Source of the DNA: Rikenellaceae bacterium UBA1749
GTDB taxonomy: Bacteria; Bacteroidota; Bacteroidia; Bacteroidales; Rikenellaceae
NCBI GenBank assembly: GCA_002315675.1
Contig: DCHP01000043.1
Span: 1-6,896, forward strand
Direction: 5' to 3'
Length of the DNA: 6,896 bases
The notes beneath the pieces were generated by a model that had not been told where the DNA came from, searched no databases, and saw only the letters and a list, made by a program, of their open reading frames with translations. Within the stretch, counting starts at the first letter, position 1. Each line of letters starts with the position of its first letter. This document shows positions 6,735 to 6,896 of this stretch, piece after piece. The position numbers and the translations under genes are program-made.

Positions 6735-6896
6735 CTATTCCGCGACCTTCGGCTTGGGAAGCCAACGCTCTACCTGAAGACTGCCCATCAGGAAGGTCAC
6801 ATGCTGCATGGTCTGCTGCAGGGACATGACTTCGGATGGGTGTTTGATAGGTGGGCGTATATAGTCAAATAGTATCGGCCATCAAGTCTTTGCGGC
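6735..6896 (-). pseudogene. 3' end of an unrecognised upstream gene, apparently frameshifted
   Basis: A frame open from the right edge reads RKDLMADTI and stops at a TGA (6867-6865). Dropping one T from the TTT at 6866-6868 joins it directly to another frame (DYIRPPIKHPSEV, then MSLQQTMQHV and on to VERWLPKPKVAE) that ends in TAG at 6737-6735. The joined product has no internal stop and a protein-like composition, so I read this as one C-terminus broken by a single-base insertion. I do not recognise the family. Alternatives are a sequencing error, a real short frame of 30 residues starting at the ATG 6827-6825, or chance. The stop is 18 bases before the FRG start, so it is probably in the same transcript. 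I see no promoter in this 180-base stretch. Confidence 0.4.

Noticed and set aside
6751..6763. GGCTT/AAGCC five-base inverted repeat with a three-base loop
   Set aside because: It is very short, has no U-tract on either side, and falls inside the putative C-terminal coding segment, so it is no terminator.
6866..6874. Sequence TACTATTTG on the minus strand, near the Bacteroidota -7 element TAnnTTTG
   Set aside because: The spacing between TA and TTTG is three bases instead of two, no TTTG-like -33 element is evident at the right distance, and the site lies within a reading frame.
6865..6882. The peptide MADTI followed by TGA occurs both here and at 4592-4609, with differences only at third codon positions
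   Set aside because: The flanking bases do not match in either direction, so a five-residue identity between two short frames is most simply chance.

Overview
The window looks like part of a surface-polysaccharide (capsule or O-antigen type) biosynthesis locus from a member of the Bacteroidales (Bacteroides, Phocaeicola, Prevotella or a relative). Four things point there: the gene content, an AT-rich composition, tightly packed genes all on the minus strand, and start codons with no convincing Shine-Dalgarno sequence, which is usual in Bacteroidota. Species cannot be told from this sequence.

Transcription runs from high to low coordinates. At the right edge (6735-6896) is the 3' end of an upstream reading frame that I do not recognise. 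It appears broken by a one-base frameshift. Next come an FRG-domain protein (5673-6716) and a GT-A type glycosyltransferase (4693-5667). A 97-base gap follows that holds an imperfect hairpin (4628-4668) and a tiny upstream reading frame ending on the next start codon. After the gap lies a compact five-gene block: a VioA-like sugar aminotransferase (3492-4595), an ATP-grasp ligase (2282-3487), a short divergent DegT-fold protein (1320-2282), a GNAT acyltransferase (781-1329) and a metallo-beta-lactamase-fold hydrolase (101-784). The last four junctions are a 4-base gap, a TAATG one-base overlap, a 10-base overlap and an ATGA four-base overlap, so translation is probably coupled. At the left edge, ten codons (1-31) resemble the start of the ATPase of a polysaccharide ABC exporter.

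A working model, which is inference: the VioA-like enzyme makes a nucleotide-linked 4-amino-4,6-dideoxyhexose. The ATP-grasp enzyme and the GNAT enzyme then decorate an amino group by amide formation. The second DegT-fold protein and the metallo-hydrolase supply, trim or recycle the acyl group. The glycosyltransferase adds a sugar to the growing chain, which may leave the cytoplasm through an ABC exporter. The enzymes that make the 4-keto-6-deoxy precursor (RmlA/RmlB type) are not in the window.

The most unusual points are the coupled ligase/DegT-like/GNAT/hydrolase cassette, the FRG protein embedded in a polysaccharide operon, the hairpin leader before the cassette, and the probably frameshifted gene end at the right edge.
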